Assembly: GCF_039540405.1 (NCBI RefSeq)
Contig: NZ_BAABEY010000002.1
Coordinates: 62,001 to 126,000 of the forward strand
DNA: 64,000 nt
From: Ravibacter arvi
Lineage (GTDB): Bacteria; Bacteroidota; Bacteroidia; Cytophagales; Spirosomataceae
Direction of reading: 5' to 3'
Positions 1 to 10,071 of the stretch are shown here, in pieces. A model generated the notes under the pieces. It had not been told where the DNA came from and ran no database searches. It worked only from the letters and a program-made list of their open reading frames with translations. Made by a program: the position numbers and the translations under genes. Within the stretch, counting starts at the first letter, position 1, and every line of letters starts with the position of its first letter.

Positions 1-2
1 TT

Positions 3-2468
3 GAAATCCGGCCTGCAGCGCCCTCACATTTCCCTGACTGGAAACTGGATTTCCGTGACGGAGGCTTTGACCTGAAAACACCCGACGGCCAATTTATTGG
101 CTTAGAGGGAGCAAATGGATCCGTTGAAATAAACGGGAAGCTATTTTCTTTAAATAATGCCAGGCTCGTTTCTTCAAAAGAGACAAGTACGGCATACGGC
201 CCGGGACAAAGGGTGGAATACGCTTTCCCCGAAATCAACTGCCGCTGGATCTGGAATTTTGTGCCTTCCCGTGACGGGCTGGAAATATTGACCACTTTAA
301 AGAATACAGGCCGGACCGTTCTTACGGTTGAAAACTGGAATGTGGTCAGCCTGTCAAAAGCGCAAGGCGGGCGCTTTACCCTGGGGACTGATCCGGGCAA
401 CGGGCGGTTTTTCAGGTGGCATACCTGGGACATGCGCGTTGAGTTGCTCAATAGCGACAACGGCAACCATTCTTCCGAAAACATTTGCCTGCTGTTCGAT
501 CCATCCACGAAGCGATCGTTTATGTCGGCTTTTACTACCATGGACCGGATGCGCTGCAGCCATAGCCTGCGCTATTCTCCCGGCGAAGGCATAGAGGAAT
601 ACAAAGCTACCTGCCGGTTTGGCAAGTATGACCTAAGGCCGAAACAGGAATTGGTTTCCGAAAAACTCAATATTTCCTTTCAAACCGACCCTTACAAAGC
701 CCTGGAGAACTGGGTAAATGTGATTTACAGGGACAAAAAGCCTGTCCTGGCAGACTTGCCGCCGGTGGGGCTCAGTGGGGCCGCATGGATAGATGGCTGG
801 AATGAACATGAAGGCGGATATGCCGAAGTGTCGATCGAAAACATCAAGGCTTTCAGAAATAAGCTGAAAGGGTTTGATGCCGACATTTTTCGCATCAGCA
901 CGCTCAATTCACTAAAAGACGGTATTCCCGGCAACTGGAAAAAAGCCAACGAGCGACATTTTTCCTTTACCAATGGTTATGAAAACTTCATACGGGAGCT
1001 GGACAAATACGGTTTCAAAGCAGGGGTGTGGGTGTCTCCCTTCTGGTTTGCCGGCGAAGCAGACGGCGTACTGGAAAGCAACCGGAAAAACCTGTTGCGG
1101 GACAGAGCCGGAGCAGTAATGAGCCAAAGGCTGAACTGGTCGGAAAACCGGGACGACACCACCCGTATTTCCCGCCTGACCAAATACTGGCTGGACGGTA
1201 CGCATCCCAATACGGAAGCGTATCTGAAAGATGTTTTCACGTACAACCGCAAGATCGGAGTCCGTTTCTACATGCTGGACTTTCTCGATGTCCCCGGTAA
1301 CAGCAGGCTGCATGACCCGTCGAAAACCCCGTTGGAAGCAGCAGGGAGCATTCTGAAAATGATCAGGAAAACAGCCGGCGACGACACACACCTGCAAACG
1401 GCCGTCTCTTCCACACCTGCCTACGGCGGCATCATCAACGCGGCCCGCGTGGGGCGTGACTACGGGGAAAGCCGTCCTTTACAGGGCCAGGGAACGCCGT
1501 TGAGCGACTGGGGGAACGCCATGTATGTGCTGAATGACCATCACTATGCCAACACGCACTACCTGGTGCAGAACGCGGCGGCTTCTTATTTTACACACCG
1601 TAAATTGTACATCAACGATATCAATTTTTTCACGATTGACAAACCGGTACCATTGGAACATGCCCGGATTACCACTACCATGTTCGGGTTGTGCGGTAGT
1701 CCGCTATTGTTCGACGACGACTTCCGGAGAATCGACAGCGAGCGCCTGCGGATGGCCAAGCTGTGCCTGCCGAGAACAAAAGGCTGGCCGACCCCGGTCG
1801 ACCTTTTTGATAACGTATATCCGGATAACTATTCGAGGTATCTGAAGCTGCCGGTCCTGACTTCCTGGGGGAGCTACCAGTTGCTGGCGGTCTTTAACCA
1901 TGACGACACCGCCTATAGCGCTGAACTTGATTTCGCGAAACTGGGTCTGGATACGCAAAAGCCTTACTGTATATATGAATTCTGGACGGAAGAATATTGC
2001 GGGACCTACAAGGAACGTTTCGGGTACAGCATTCCCCCGAAATCCTGTCGCCTGTTCCGTATCTTCGAAAACCGGGAGCACCCCTGGCTATTGTCAACCG
2101 ACATGCACATCCAGCAAGGTGCGGTTGAGGTAAAAAACCTTCAATGGGATCCCAACAGAATGCGGCTGTCCGGAACTGCGACCCGCCCTGTCGGCGAAAC
2201 CGGGAATTTATTTTTCCTGATGCCCCGGAAAATGCGTGTTGTCGACAACAAAGGATTGTGGCTGTTGAAAGAGCTGGAGGACTATAAGGTAATCATCCGC
2301 AAGGAAATCAGGTTTACAAAAGAAGAAGAGGATTTCGAGATCTTTTTTGAGCCTTGGGAAGAAAGGAAATATGTCCCGGGGCACCTGATGAGGAATGCTA
2401 CGGTGGAAGAATGGCTGGAGCATGTCAGGAAACAGCAAAAACCGGGCGATACGAGGATTTTCGACTAG
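3..2468 (+). CDS. GH36-like alpha-galactosidase family glycosidase, 5' truncated
   Basis: The frame is open from the left window edge, so the true start lies outside; the GTG at 213 is internal, because coding-like sequence (PDWKLDFRDGGFDLKTP) precedes it. About 821 residues are visible. A beta-sandwich-like N-terminal region is followed by a TIM-barrel-like part. It has YMLDFLD, whose Asp at 1278-1280 is the expected nucleophile, and RVGRDYG, whose Asp at 1458-1460 is the expected acid/base about 60 residues later. This arrangement is known for clan GH-D enzymes (GH27/GH36). A beta-rich C-terminal region follows. Such enzymes release alpha-galactose or related sugars from oligosaccharides. 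The gene converges on the susD gene at 2662 across a hairpin terminator. The family call is from motifs only; substrate and exact GH family are uncertain. Confidence 0.65.
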   Translation, partial: EIRPAAPSHFPDWKLDFRDGGFDLKTPDGQFIGLEGANGSVEINGKLFSLNNARLVSSKETSTAYGPGQRVEYAFPEINCRWIWNFVPSRDGLEILTTLKNTGRTVLTVENWNVVSLSKAQGGRFTLGTDPGNGRFFRWHTWDMRVELLNSDNGNHSSENICLLFDPSTKRSFMSAFTTMDRMRCSHSLRYSPGEGIEEYKATCRFGKYDLRPKQELVSEKLNISFQTDPYKALENWVNVIYRDKKPVLADLPPVGLSGAAWIDGWNEHEGGYAEVSIENIKAFRNKLKGFDADIFRISTLNSLKDGIPGNWKKANERHFSFTNGYENFIRELDKYGFKAGVWVSPFWFAGEADGVLESNRKNLLRDRAGAVMSQRLNWSENRDDTTRISRLTKYWLDGTHPNTEAYLKDVFTYNRKIGVRFYMLDFLDVPGNSRLHDPSKTPLEAAGSILKMIRKTAGDDTHLQTAVSSTPAYGGIINAARVGRDYGESRPLQGQGTPLSDWGNAMYVLNDHHYANTHYLVQNAAASYFTHRKLYINDINFFTIDKPVPLEHARITTTMFGLCGSPLLFDDDFRRIDSERLRMAKLCLPRTKGWPTPVDLFDNVYPDNYSRYLKLPVLTSWGSYQLLAVFNHDDTAYSAELDFAKLGLDTQKPYCIYEFWTEEYCGTYKERFGYSIPPKSCRLFRIFENREHPWLLSTDMHIQQGAVEVKNLQWDPNRMRLSGTATRPVGETGNLFFLMPRKMRVVDNKGLWLLKELEDYKVIIRKEIRFTKEEEDFEIFFEPWEERKYVPGHLMRNATVEEWLEHVRKQQKPGDTRIFD

Positions 2469-2569
2469 TCCGGTCTTTGTTTCGCCTTTACTGGGGCGTA
2501 TAGTGAAAAAAAATACGATTTTGGCACATCATCTCCGGATTGTCTGTTTTTCTGGTTTAGAGGTACAAT

Positions 2570-2606
2570 GAAAAAGAGTCCCCCTTTAAAAGAAGGACTC
2601 TTTTTC
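2570..2606. terminator. Bidirectional hairpin terminator between convergent genes
   Basis: The arms GAAAAAGAGTCC (2570-2581) and GGACTCTTTTTC (2595-2606) are perfect inverted repeats around a 13-nt loop. The A-run on one side and T-run on the other allow termination in both directions. It lies between the glycosidase ending at 2468 (plus) and the susD gene ending at 2662 (minus). Confidence 0.85.
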
Positions 2607-2661
2607 ACGGACATCACTGTGTCAGACACCGTAGTGCGAACAGAAAAGGACGGCACGCCCC

Positions 2662-4176
2662 TTACGGGTTTTGCTCCAGTTTGGAGTTCCGGTCTACTTC
2701 GGCCTGCGGGATAAAAAAGATCACGCGGGGGTCGGTCGGAAGCACTTTCTGGGTCACATTCGTTGTAGGCGTATTGTTGAGTGAATGCGTGCCCGGGTAG
2801 TTGCGTTCCATGGCCCGGTTGTTTCTGAAAAGGTCGTAGGCCCTGTGTCCCTCGAACGCCAGCTCCAGGTATCTTTCGTCGAGCACGGCATCCAGCACCG
2901 ATTTGCCGGCTGCCGCGAGTCCGGCCGTAGTATGGAGGGCATTTCCCGATAGCCCGGCCCTTTGCCGCAACAGGTTAACATCGGCCAGTGCCTCGGCGGT
3001 TTTGCCCAGCTTGGCATTGGCTTCGGCACGGATCAGGTACATTTCAGCCAGGCGAAGGTAGACCGGAGAACTGAGGTTGATGATCTCCTCCTGAAGCGAG
3101 TACTTGTTGATGTAATACATGGGGGTCGTCGGGTTCAGCTTGGGATTCCGCTGCAACACTCCGCCGAGAAGATAGGGCGTTATGAAAGAATGCCGCAGAT
3201 CGCCGGGATTTTTATCCAGGAAGTCCACGTACTTTTGAGAGGCATATATCTCGGCCCAGCCGCTCGCACCCTGTCCGAGCGCGTTCCCCGAACGGTCGCC
3301 GCTGAAATACATGGAGCCGATGGATGAAAACCCCCGGTCCTGCACTTTGGTGTGCCGGATGGCGAAAATAGTCTCCTTGTTCTCTGCCGGAACCTGTTTG
3401 AAGTAACCAGGGTATTCGGAGCCGGTCAGGAGGCTGTAGCGCCCGCTGCCAATCACGAGGTCGGCGTATTTGACTGCGTTGGCATTGTCTTCCATGTACA
3501 GGTAGACTCTTGACAAGAGCGCATACGCTACTTCCTTGGATGCAAATGAGTTGGTCTTCTCAACGGACATGAGCCCGGCCGCTTTGACCAGGTCGGCAAT
3601 CACCGATTCATACACCTGTTTCACTGTGCTCCTGGCCAGCGTAGTGGTCTGCTCGTCGGTAAGGCCGTCGAGCAGCAGAGGCACGCCCGGGTTGCCACCG
3701 TTGTTCTGTGGATACGGCCTTCCGAAAACACGCACCAGGTTGAAGTGCATCATGGCGCGCAGGTACAGGTTTTCCCCTTTCAGCTGCGCCAGGTCGGCCG
3801 GGGCGTCGTCAGGCACGAAGGCGATAATTTTGTTGGCTGCCGCTATCACTTTGTAGGCTTGTCCCCAGAAATTGGCACAATGTCCCGAGGTATTGATATG
3901 GGTATAGCGGTATGCCCGGGTGAGGTCGTCGGCCGAAGATTGTCCCTGGGCCACCGCGTCGCCGGGATACTCCATCAGGAAGTGTACACTCCTCACATAA
4001 GCCGCCTGGAGCAGCACGGCGTAGGTCCCGATTGTGGCTGTTTCTACGTCGGCGGCATTTTTCAGCGCAGTTTCCTCGTTGATGCTGGTGGACGGCTCGT
4101 AGTAGGTTTCGCAGGAAAATGTCCCAAGCGCAAACACCAGTCCGGCAAGCAGGTATTGATATGGTCTTGATTTCAT
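2662..4176 (-). CDS. SusD/RagB-family outer-membrane lipoprotein (pair 1)
   Basis: This 504-residue protein starts at the ATG at 4176 rather than at an upstream alternative, because MKSRPYQYLLAGLVFALGTF ends in a lipobox cysteine at residue 22. It shows SusD features: a TPR-like helical first half (YLRAMMHFNLVRVFGRPYP) and a C-terminal segment with LRQRAGL and ERYLELAFEGHRAYDLFRN. SusD lipoproteins sit on the cell surface and deliver glycans to the SusC channel. The susC partner ends 72 bp upstream, giving the standard susC-susD order. That partner carries a nonsense codon, so this SusD may be an orphan. A hairpin terminator lies downstream at 2570-2606. Confidence 0.93.
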   Translation of the reverse strand: MKSRPYQYLLAGLVFALGTFSCETYYEPSTSINEETALKNAADVETATIGTYAVLLQAAYVRSVHFLMEYPGDAVAQGQSSADDLTRAYRYTHINTSGHCANFWGQAYKVIAAANKIIAFVPDDAPADLAQLKGENLYLRAMMHFNLVRVFGRPYPQNNGGNPGVPLLLDGLTDEQTTTLARSTVKQVYESVIADLVKAAGLMSVEKTNSFASKEVAYALLSRVYLYMEDNANAVKYADLVIGSGRYSLLTGSEYPGYFKQVPAENKETIFAIRHTKVQDRGFSSIGSMYFSGDRSGNALGQGASGWAEIYASQKYVDFLDKNPGDLRHSFITPYLLGGVLQRNPKLNPTTPMYYINKYSLQEEIINLSSPVYLRLAEMYLIRAEANAKLGKTAEALADVNLLRQRAGLSGNALHTTAGLAAAGKSVLDAVLDERYLELAFEGHRAYDLFRNNRAMERNYPGTHSLNNTPTTNVTQKVLPTDPRVIFFIPQAEVDRNSKLEQNP

Positions 4177-4248
4177 ATTTATGAGGTTTGAGCTGCGGGC
4201 CATACGGCGCGAGCTTCCTTTTTGTTAATGATGATAGCCCCGGATTGG

Positions 4249-7200
4249 TCAGAGCGAAAAATTAAGTCCGAACATGAGCTTTTTGCTGATGGGGTACCGA
4301 TAACCGGCGAAGCCGAAATTTCCTCCCTCACGCGACAGCGATACTTCAGGGTCCGTACCGGAAAACCTGGTCCAGGTGACAAGGTTATCGGCGCTCACGA
4401 ATATATTGGCGCCCGCAAATCCGATTTTGTTCATGAGCGTGGTCGGGATATCGTAGCCGAGCCTGATGTTGCGCAGCCTGAGATAACTTCCGTCCTCCAG
4501 GTATCGCGAAGAAGACTGGTTGGAGTCCTTGTTGCCGCCCACGATCGGTTTCGGATGCGTGGCTATATCTCCCGGCTGGGTCCAGCGGGACCATCCGTTG
4601 ACCAGTACCATCGAATTGTAGCTCTCATACAGACCGTCGTTGTCGAAATAGGCGCGCGCGTCATGATAGATCCAGTTTCCGCTAACAAAATTGAGGAAAG
4701 CGGAAAGCGTTATTCCCTTGTACCGGAGCGTGTTGGTAATGCCGCCTGTAAAATTCGGCGTGGCCGATTTGCCGGCATACTGGCGTGAGACCGCCGTCTG
4801 GGCCTGGTTGTAGGTGTTCGTAAGCTCTTTGGTAATGGTGCCGTCGGCGGCTTTCACTACCTTTTCCCACTGCGGGTCCCCGTTGTCGGGGTTTACGCCC
4901 GCCCAGATCGGCAGATGGTAGTCGCCCATGTCGTGCCCGGCCGCAAGCGGCAGCCTGTCGCCAGGGTTAAAAAACTCGGCCCCGTCGCTCAGGGAGAGGA
5001 TTTTGTTGCGGTTGAATGCCATGTTGAAATTGGTTTCCCATTCGAATTCGCCCTTTAGATTTTGCGATACAATACTAAACTCCACTCCTTTGTTCCTGAG
5101 GGAGCCGGCATTTATCCATACGTAGCTGTACCCCGTAGTGGCGGCAAGCGGCTTCTGGTAAAGCAGGTCGTCGGCTTGCTTGGTATAGACATCGACGGTC
5201 ACATCGACCCGGTTCCAGAGACTGACGTCTATCCCGACATTGGTGGAGCGGTTTTTCTCCCATGTAAGGTCAGGGTTTCCTTTTTGCGAAGGTGCGGCGC
5301 CAGGCAGGTTGGCGTAGCTCGCGGTCTGGCTGATGGTATACAATCCCAGCGAGGCGAAATTCGGAATCGCGGCGTTCCCGACAGTCCCGTGGCTCACACG
5401 CAGCTTGGCAAATGTTACGAAGGGGTTATTTTTGAGGAACAATTCGTTGCTCAGTACCCACGACGCCCCTAATTGGTAGAAGTTGGCGGTGGAGTTATTC
5501 TTCCCGAAGAGCGACGAAAATTCATTCACAAAAGACCCTACCAGGAAGTACCGGTTGTCGAAGCTGTAATCGGCCTGTCCGAGGTACTTGCGGAACCCTA
5601 CCTGGTCGTAAGAACCGGTAGGGGCTTCCAGCGGTTCGGTAGCGACCGACATTACGTCGCGCCCGGGCGGAAGGCCCTTGCCTGACGTTGCGGTGGCTTT
5701 TCCATAGGCCGTTTCTGCCTCTGCAACCCCGAGCAGCGTGAGGTTATGACTGCCCCATTCCTCGGCATACCTGATCCGGTTTGAGGTAAGCAGCCGGTGG
5801 TTGTAACTCGTGGCATTGCGGAGCTCGCCGCCGTTGGCTCCGCCCTGCTTGGTCCGTCGGTCGTTGTAGGACTGGCTGCTGCCATTTCCGAAGTTGACCC
5901 GGTTATAGCTCGACAACGTAATCTTGTCGGTCAGGTCAAAATCGAGGTTGATGTCATTTGTGATGCGGAGGCTGTTGGCCCCGGCGTGGTTGTACTGGAT
6001 GGAGTGGAGGAAATTTTCACGGTCACGTCCCAGCCAGTTCGGGAAAGACCGGCCGTCGGTAGGCTTGCCTTCTGCGTCGTAAGCCGGGTCAAACGGCAGG
6101 TTGATGTAGGCGTCGCCGAGCGCATTGCTGGTAAAATAGTTGTCCCGGATATACTGACCGTTAAAGAGTACTTTGGCCGAAAGCCGTTTGGTAAGCTGCG
6201 ACTGGAGGTTTGTGCGGAGGCTATAGCCGGTCTTGTCGTTCTGCACAATCGTTCCCTGCTCCTTATAAAAGTTACCCGAAACATAAAACGTAGTCTTCCC
6301 GGTTCCGCCTGAAACCGACACGTTGTGGTTGTTGACCATGGCTGTCCTGAAGGCCTCGTCCCACCAGTTGGTATTGATATTGGTCACCGAAGGGTCGCGG
6401 TCGTAAAAAGTCTTCTGGAAATCGAATAGTTCCCGAGAATTCATCAGGCGGAATTTGCCTGTTGTGGCGTTCGCAAAGCCGACCGAATTGTTGAAGCTGA
6501 TGGTTGTTTTACCCGGAGCACCCATTTTCGTGTTCACGATAATTACTCCGTTGCTTGCCCGCGACCCGTACAAGCCGGTAGCCGCTACATCCTTTAGAAC
6601 CGTAACGCTCTCCACATCGACCGGGTTGTATGACCCGTCTATGTTCCCGTCGACCACATAAAGCGGCGCAGTGCCGGCCGAGATACTTCCCGAACCCCTG
6701 ATGACGACGGTTGCCGGGCTGGTAGGGTCGCCGGAACTCGATGAAACCACCACACCCGGCGCTTTTCCCTGTAAGAGATTGGGAAGTTCGTTGGAAGTCA
6801 CATCCCTCAGTTTGTCATTGCTGATCGTAGTGACTGAACTCGACAGGAACCGGGCTTTCTTGGCGGAGTAGCCCACTACCACAACCTGGTCCAGCTGGTT
6901 GACCGAAGCGGCCATTTTTACGTTAAGTACACTATTAACCCCAAGCGCTATTTCCTGGGTTTCGTAACCGATAAAACTGAAAGCCAGCACTGCGGAAGCG
7001 AGTTGATCGTCGGGGATGATGAGTTCAAATTCCCCGCTCACATTGGTCGAAGCACCCCGGTCAGTACCTTTCAGCATCACGGTTACCCCGGGCAGGGGCT
7101 GGTCCTGGTCGTCGACAACAGTGCCGGTAACCTTTCGGTCGGCTGTTTTCTAGTTGGTGGTTTTCATCGGTTCCGGCATCCTGGCAAGAGCGGGGAACGC

Positions 7201-7251
7201 CCCGCCGCACAGTATTGCTAAACCTAATAATGGTACGGTAAACTGCTTCAT
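4249..7251 (-). pseudogene. SusC-family TonB-dependent transporter interrupted by an in-frame TAG (pair 1)
   Basis: Reading back from the barrel, the frame continues to an ATG at 7251 that opens a good signal peptide (MKQFTVPLLGLAILCGGAFP). Codon 34 (7150-7152 on plus, CTA) is TAG. After the stop the frame continues directly into the carboxypeptidase-regulatory domain (KVTGTVVDDQDQPLPGVTV), the QVVVVGYS segment, the plug and the barrel, about 1000 codons in all, normal for the family. The next ATG, at 7080, is inside that domain and has no export signal. CAG (Gln) to TAG by one transition would explain the lesion. There is no STN domain, so no FecR signalling is expected. The alternatives are a sequencing error or amber read-through. 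Confidence 0.85.
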
Positions 7252-7688
7252 AGAAAAATAATTTAGTTAGTAGTATACAATTGACGGGCGCCCTGCCGGG
7301 CAACGTGATGAAACAATAAGCATGTCAAAAAGGACAGCATGTGTGCCGGAAATTAGTGAAATTTCTAACTGCCGGACCAGTCTGCCAAGCCTTTTTTAAA
7401 AAATTTTAATTGGATTCCGGATGATTTTGTCCGGGTACACGACTAAAGAACCTGGAAGGTCCGGTCGGCGAAACCGGTATCGCGGCTGCGTATGGGAGTG
7501 AGCTCAGAATGCGGAACACCTCGTAAGTTCCCTGGGAACTTACGACCGGAGTCCAGCCTGCTGAAAAATTTCAACAGGTTCACCTGCTACCTTAAGCCTA
7601 CCATTTATCAGTTCCCCATATATTTACGCCGTAGATAGTTTGGATAATTTTAGCTGATTTGCTAAAGTCCGAAAATGAATTTTGGCTA
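7252..7688. other. 437-bp intergenic region upstream of the interrupted susC
   Basis: I find no convincing gene here. It should hold the promoter of the minus-strand susC, but I see no clear TAnnTTTG element. It contains a 25-nt palindrome at 7521-7545. It also holds an imperfect inverted repeat at 7557-7578 (CCTGCTGAAA / TTTCAACAGG, one mismatch). Confidence 0.6.
7521..7545. repeat. 25-nt perfect palindrome
   Basis: The arms TCGTAAGTTCCC and GGGAACTTACGA are exact reverse complements around a single central T. The tight spacing argues against a simple terminator. It could be a dimeric regulator site or a REP-like element. I see no second copy in the window. Confidence 0.7.
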
Positions 7689-8135
7689 TCAAAAATCCCT
7701 CACTAATAATTTGGCAACGGTGCCTGACGACGGGTCGGTACTGGATTCAGGATACAGGTGCGCTATTCCAATTTGATAAGACTGATACGTAACGGTCTGT
7801 CCCCTGAACGTTTCGTCCGGTGACCGCTCTTTAAAAGGCTGCTCATTTATTCGCTCGAATGCAGTATTTAACTGAAGCGTATCATTGTCGATTGAAAAAA
7901 TCACACTGTATACGCGGTGATAAGTGGTAAATTTCTCTGTTACCACCCCCTCATTAAAGAGCATATTTACTGCCAATAACCTAACGGGAAGTTGTTCCTC
8001 GTTAATTTTTAGTGTACCCGAGCCGCCTTCTTTCAACACGATTTCCTGAATCCGGCTGTCTATCTCACTTTTGCTGCAAGCGTACAATGACAATAGCATG
8101 CAGGTTATTCCGAGTAAAGTAGCGTTTCTCTTCAT
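7689..8135 (-). CDS. Small lipoprotein of unknown function
   Basis: This 148-residue protein begins MKRNATLLGITCMLLSLYAC, a lipoprotein signal with the lipobox cysteine at residue 20. The mature part is short and beta-rich by eye (SGTLKINEEQLPVRLLAVNM, TYHRVYSVIFSIDNDTLQLN). I recognise no family. It lies on the same strand between the two susC/susD pairs. A strong terminator at 8316-8358 separates it from susD pair 2, so it is probably transcribed on its own. It could be a surface accessory lipoprotein, but that rests only on position. Confidence 0.7.
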   Translation of the reverse strand: MKRNATLLGITCMLLSLYACSKSEIDSRIQEIVLKEGGSGTLKINEEQLPVRLLAVNMLFNEGVVTEKFTTYHRVYSVIFSIDNDTLQLNTAFERINEQPFKERSPDETFRGQTVTYQSYQIGIAHLYPESSTDPSSGTVAKLLVRDF

Positions 8136-8315
8136 ATAATAGCTGTTTGCTGGCAGGCAGTCCGGCTGGAGCTCTTTCTGTGTGGCGAAAAAAAGCCCCC
8201 CGATTTTTGTAGTAGGATCTGAAAACCTGTCGGAAAGTTGGAACCGGTAACCGACGCCCCCGAATGTTTCCTTCGCATCACCCGGGGTAATCCGCCCGTT
8301 GGATTTCTACTAAAA

Positions 8316-8358
8316 TTCCCGGGGAAATACACCGATACCGTTTGTATTTCCCCGGGAA
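8316..8358 (-). terminator. Hairpin terminator of the susC/susD pair 2 operon
   Basis: TTCCCGGGGAAATACA (8316-8331) and TGTATTTCCCCGGGAA (8343-8358) form a perfect 16-bp stem with an 11-nt loop. On the minus strand the stem is followed by TTTTAG. It lies just after the susD stop at 8383. Confidence 0.85.
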
Positions 8359-8382
8359 TCCGGATAAAACAGCTTACCTTAT

Positions 8383-9981
8383 CTACCAGCCCGGCGTCTG
8401 TCTGTATTCCCCGTTGGACCTTGCGATTTCGTCGGGACTGATCGGCCAGGCGAGGTGTTTGCCCGGGTCAAAACTCCGGGCTTTCCATACTTCCTGGACA
8501 GTATAGGGAGACTTGGGATCGGTTTTGCTCGCATGAATTCTCCCGTGCAGCGGTGCGTTGATTGCAGCATAGTCTTTCCAGCGTTTAAGATCCTGGAGAC
8601 GGTCCGTCCACTCACAGGCCAGCTCCACACGACGCTCGTGCTTCAGATCCGCCAGGGTAGGGGCGGCCTTCGGCGCCAAACCCACCCGGGCCCGGAGCTC
8701 GTTCAACGGCGCCGCCGCCTCGCCGTTTTTGCCCTGCATGATCAGCGCCTCCGCCTTGAAAAGCAAGACTTCCGCATAGCGCATCAGCGGGAGGTTGAGC
8801 TTTGTGGTAGGGTAATCTCCGTTCTGGTTGATCATCAGGTTCGTACTCGCATCTTCATTGCTCCCGTAGCTGTAAGGCTCCATGTATTTGTTGATCTGGA
8901 AACCCGTCAGGCTGTTGGTCGAATAATACGAGCGTTCCTTGCCGAAGTAGGTGAACTTGTCCCCGAATTTCAGGATGGTTACCTCACGCCGGGGATCGTT
9001 GGCCTCGTATTCCTGGTAGAGTTCCTCCGTCGGCTGAAAGTACCCCCAGCCGTTGAAAATACCCCAGCCTTTGTTTTCGAGTACCACGCCGACAAATTCA
9101 GAACCGCCCTGCAGCCCGGAGGTTACCGACCAGATGTACTCCGGTCCCCAGTTGTTTTCGATTCTGAATACACTCTGGTAGTTCTCCCGCGCGCTGGATT
9201 TTCCCGTCATCAACCCCCGCTTGCCTTCTACCCTGATCTTGTCGGCCAACGGCGGGATCAATGCCCATTTCGAAGCATCATATTGCGCCCAGTAGGCGTA
9301 TGCCTTTACCAGGTAGGCCCATGCAGCGGCCTTGTGCGCACGCCCCCGGTCGGCATCGCCGTAGGTTTCAAAAAACGGCAACAGTTCTGCGGCTTTTTCA
9401 AGATCAGCCACAATCCGGGCATAATTGTCTTTCACAGAAGGAAGCTGCGGTGCAATCCGCTTGCCGTATTCACCGTTTTCGGGGCCGTCAAAAGGCACGC
9501 CCAGGTTTTCATGGCCCCACAGGTAGGCGATCCAGAAATGCGCAAATCCCCGGACAAAATAGGCTTCGCCGAGGGCGCGGTTTTTCACTTCTTCCGACAC
9601 GTTGGTCGCCGTTTTGAGCCCTTCAATTACCTGGTTGGCTTTGTTGAGCATCCAGTATACGTCATTCCAGCCGCCGGTCATACCACCTTCCCGGCCTGTA
9701 ACGTTGAAATTTTTAATGTTTTCGCTTTCCGACCTGGTCCGGCCGATGACCAGGTCGTCGCTGGCCGCCTGCATCCAGAACAGGTTCCGGCCCCAGGTAG
9801 ATTCATACCGCATCGGGACGTACATGGCTGCCACTGCTTTGGCCACGTCGTCTTCGCTTTTCCAGAAAAATGCAGTGGTGGGCTCGCCGTTGGGTTTGGT
9901 GTCCACCCAGTTCTCGCCGCATCCGCTTAAAAAAGCGAGTAACACGAGAACGCCTGTTTTTGAGAGAAACCTGAATTTCAT
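8383..9981 (-). CDS. SusD/RagB-family outer-membrane lipoprotein (pair 2)
   Basis: This 532-residue SusD protein begins MKFRFLSKTGVLVLLAFLSG with a lipobox cysteine at residue 21. Family signs are the SusD-like start (FFWKSEDDVAKAVAAMY), helical repeats (AYFVRGFAHFWIAYLWG), LNELRARVGL and ERRVELACEWTDRLQDLKRW. The C-terminus YRQTPGW is typical of the family. It should act as a surface glycan-binding lid over the SusC channel encoded 90 bp upstream. The spacer has a short GTGAG-rich repeat. The terminator at 8316-8358 closes the transcript. The glycan substrate cannot be read from the sequence. Confidence 0.95.
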   Translation of the reverse strand: MKFRFLSKTGVLVLLAFLSGCGENWVDTKPNGEPTTAFFWKSEDDVAKAVAAMYVPMRYESTWGRNLFWMQAASDDLVIGRTRSESENIKNFNVTGREGGMTGGWNDVYWMLNKANQVIEGLKTATNVSEEVKNRALGEAYFVRGFAHFWIAYLWGHENLGVPFDGPENGEYGKRIAPQLPSVKDNYARIVADLEKAAELLPFFETYGDADRGRAHKAAAWAYLVKAYAYWAQYDASKWALIPPLADKIRVEGKRGLMTGKSSARENYQSVFRIENNWGPEYIWSVTSGLQGGSEFVGVVLENKGWGIFNGWGYFQPTEELYQEYEANDPRREVTILKFGDKFTYFGKERSYYSTNSLTGFQINKYMEPYSYGSNEDASTNLMINQNGDYPTTKLNLPLMRYAEVLLFKAEALIMQGKNGEAAAPLNELRARVGLAPKAAPTLADLKHERRVELACEWTDRLQDLKRWKDYAAINAPLHGRIHASKTDPKSPYTVQEVWKARSFDPGKHLAWPISPDEIARSNGEYRQTPGW

Positions 9982-9992
9982 AGGAATAAAAG

Positions 9993-10021
9993 TTGTGAGT
10001 TTTGAGCGGTGAGTCGTGAGG
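9993..10021. repeat. GTGAG/TTGAG short tandem motif
   Basis: The susC-susD spacer has a run of related pentamers (GTGAG, TTGAG, GTGAG, GTGAG) about 6-9 bp apart. Similar runs occur at 4181-4193 and 62316-62386, always in short spacers beside susD or sulfatase genes. Confidence 0.5.
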
Positions 10022-10071
10022 GGCTGGCCCTGCGGCTCATAGCTGTTTCATCTTATTCTTAATTTTTCGGA

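Noticed and set aside
213..215. GTG as the true start of the GH36-like gene
   Set aside because: The same frame stays open and coding-like to the window edge, so this codon is internal.
8455..9930. Long plus-strand open frame (491 codons) opposite susD pair 2
   Set aside because: It lies fully antisense to a clear SusD gene, has no family-like motifs, and is rich in Arg/His/Pro/Gly as expected of shadow frames in this codon usage.
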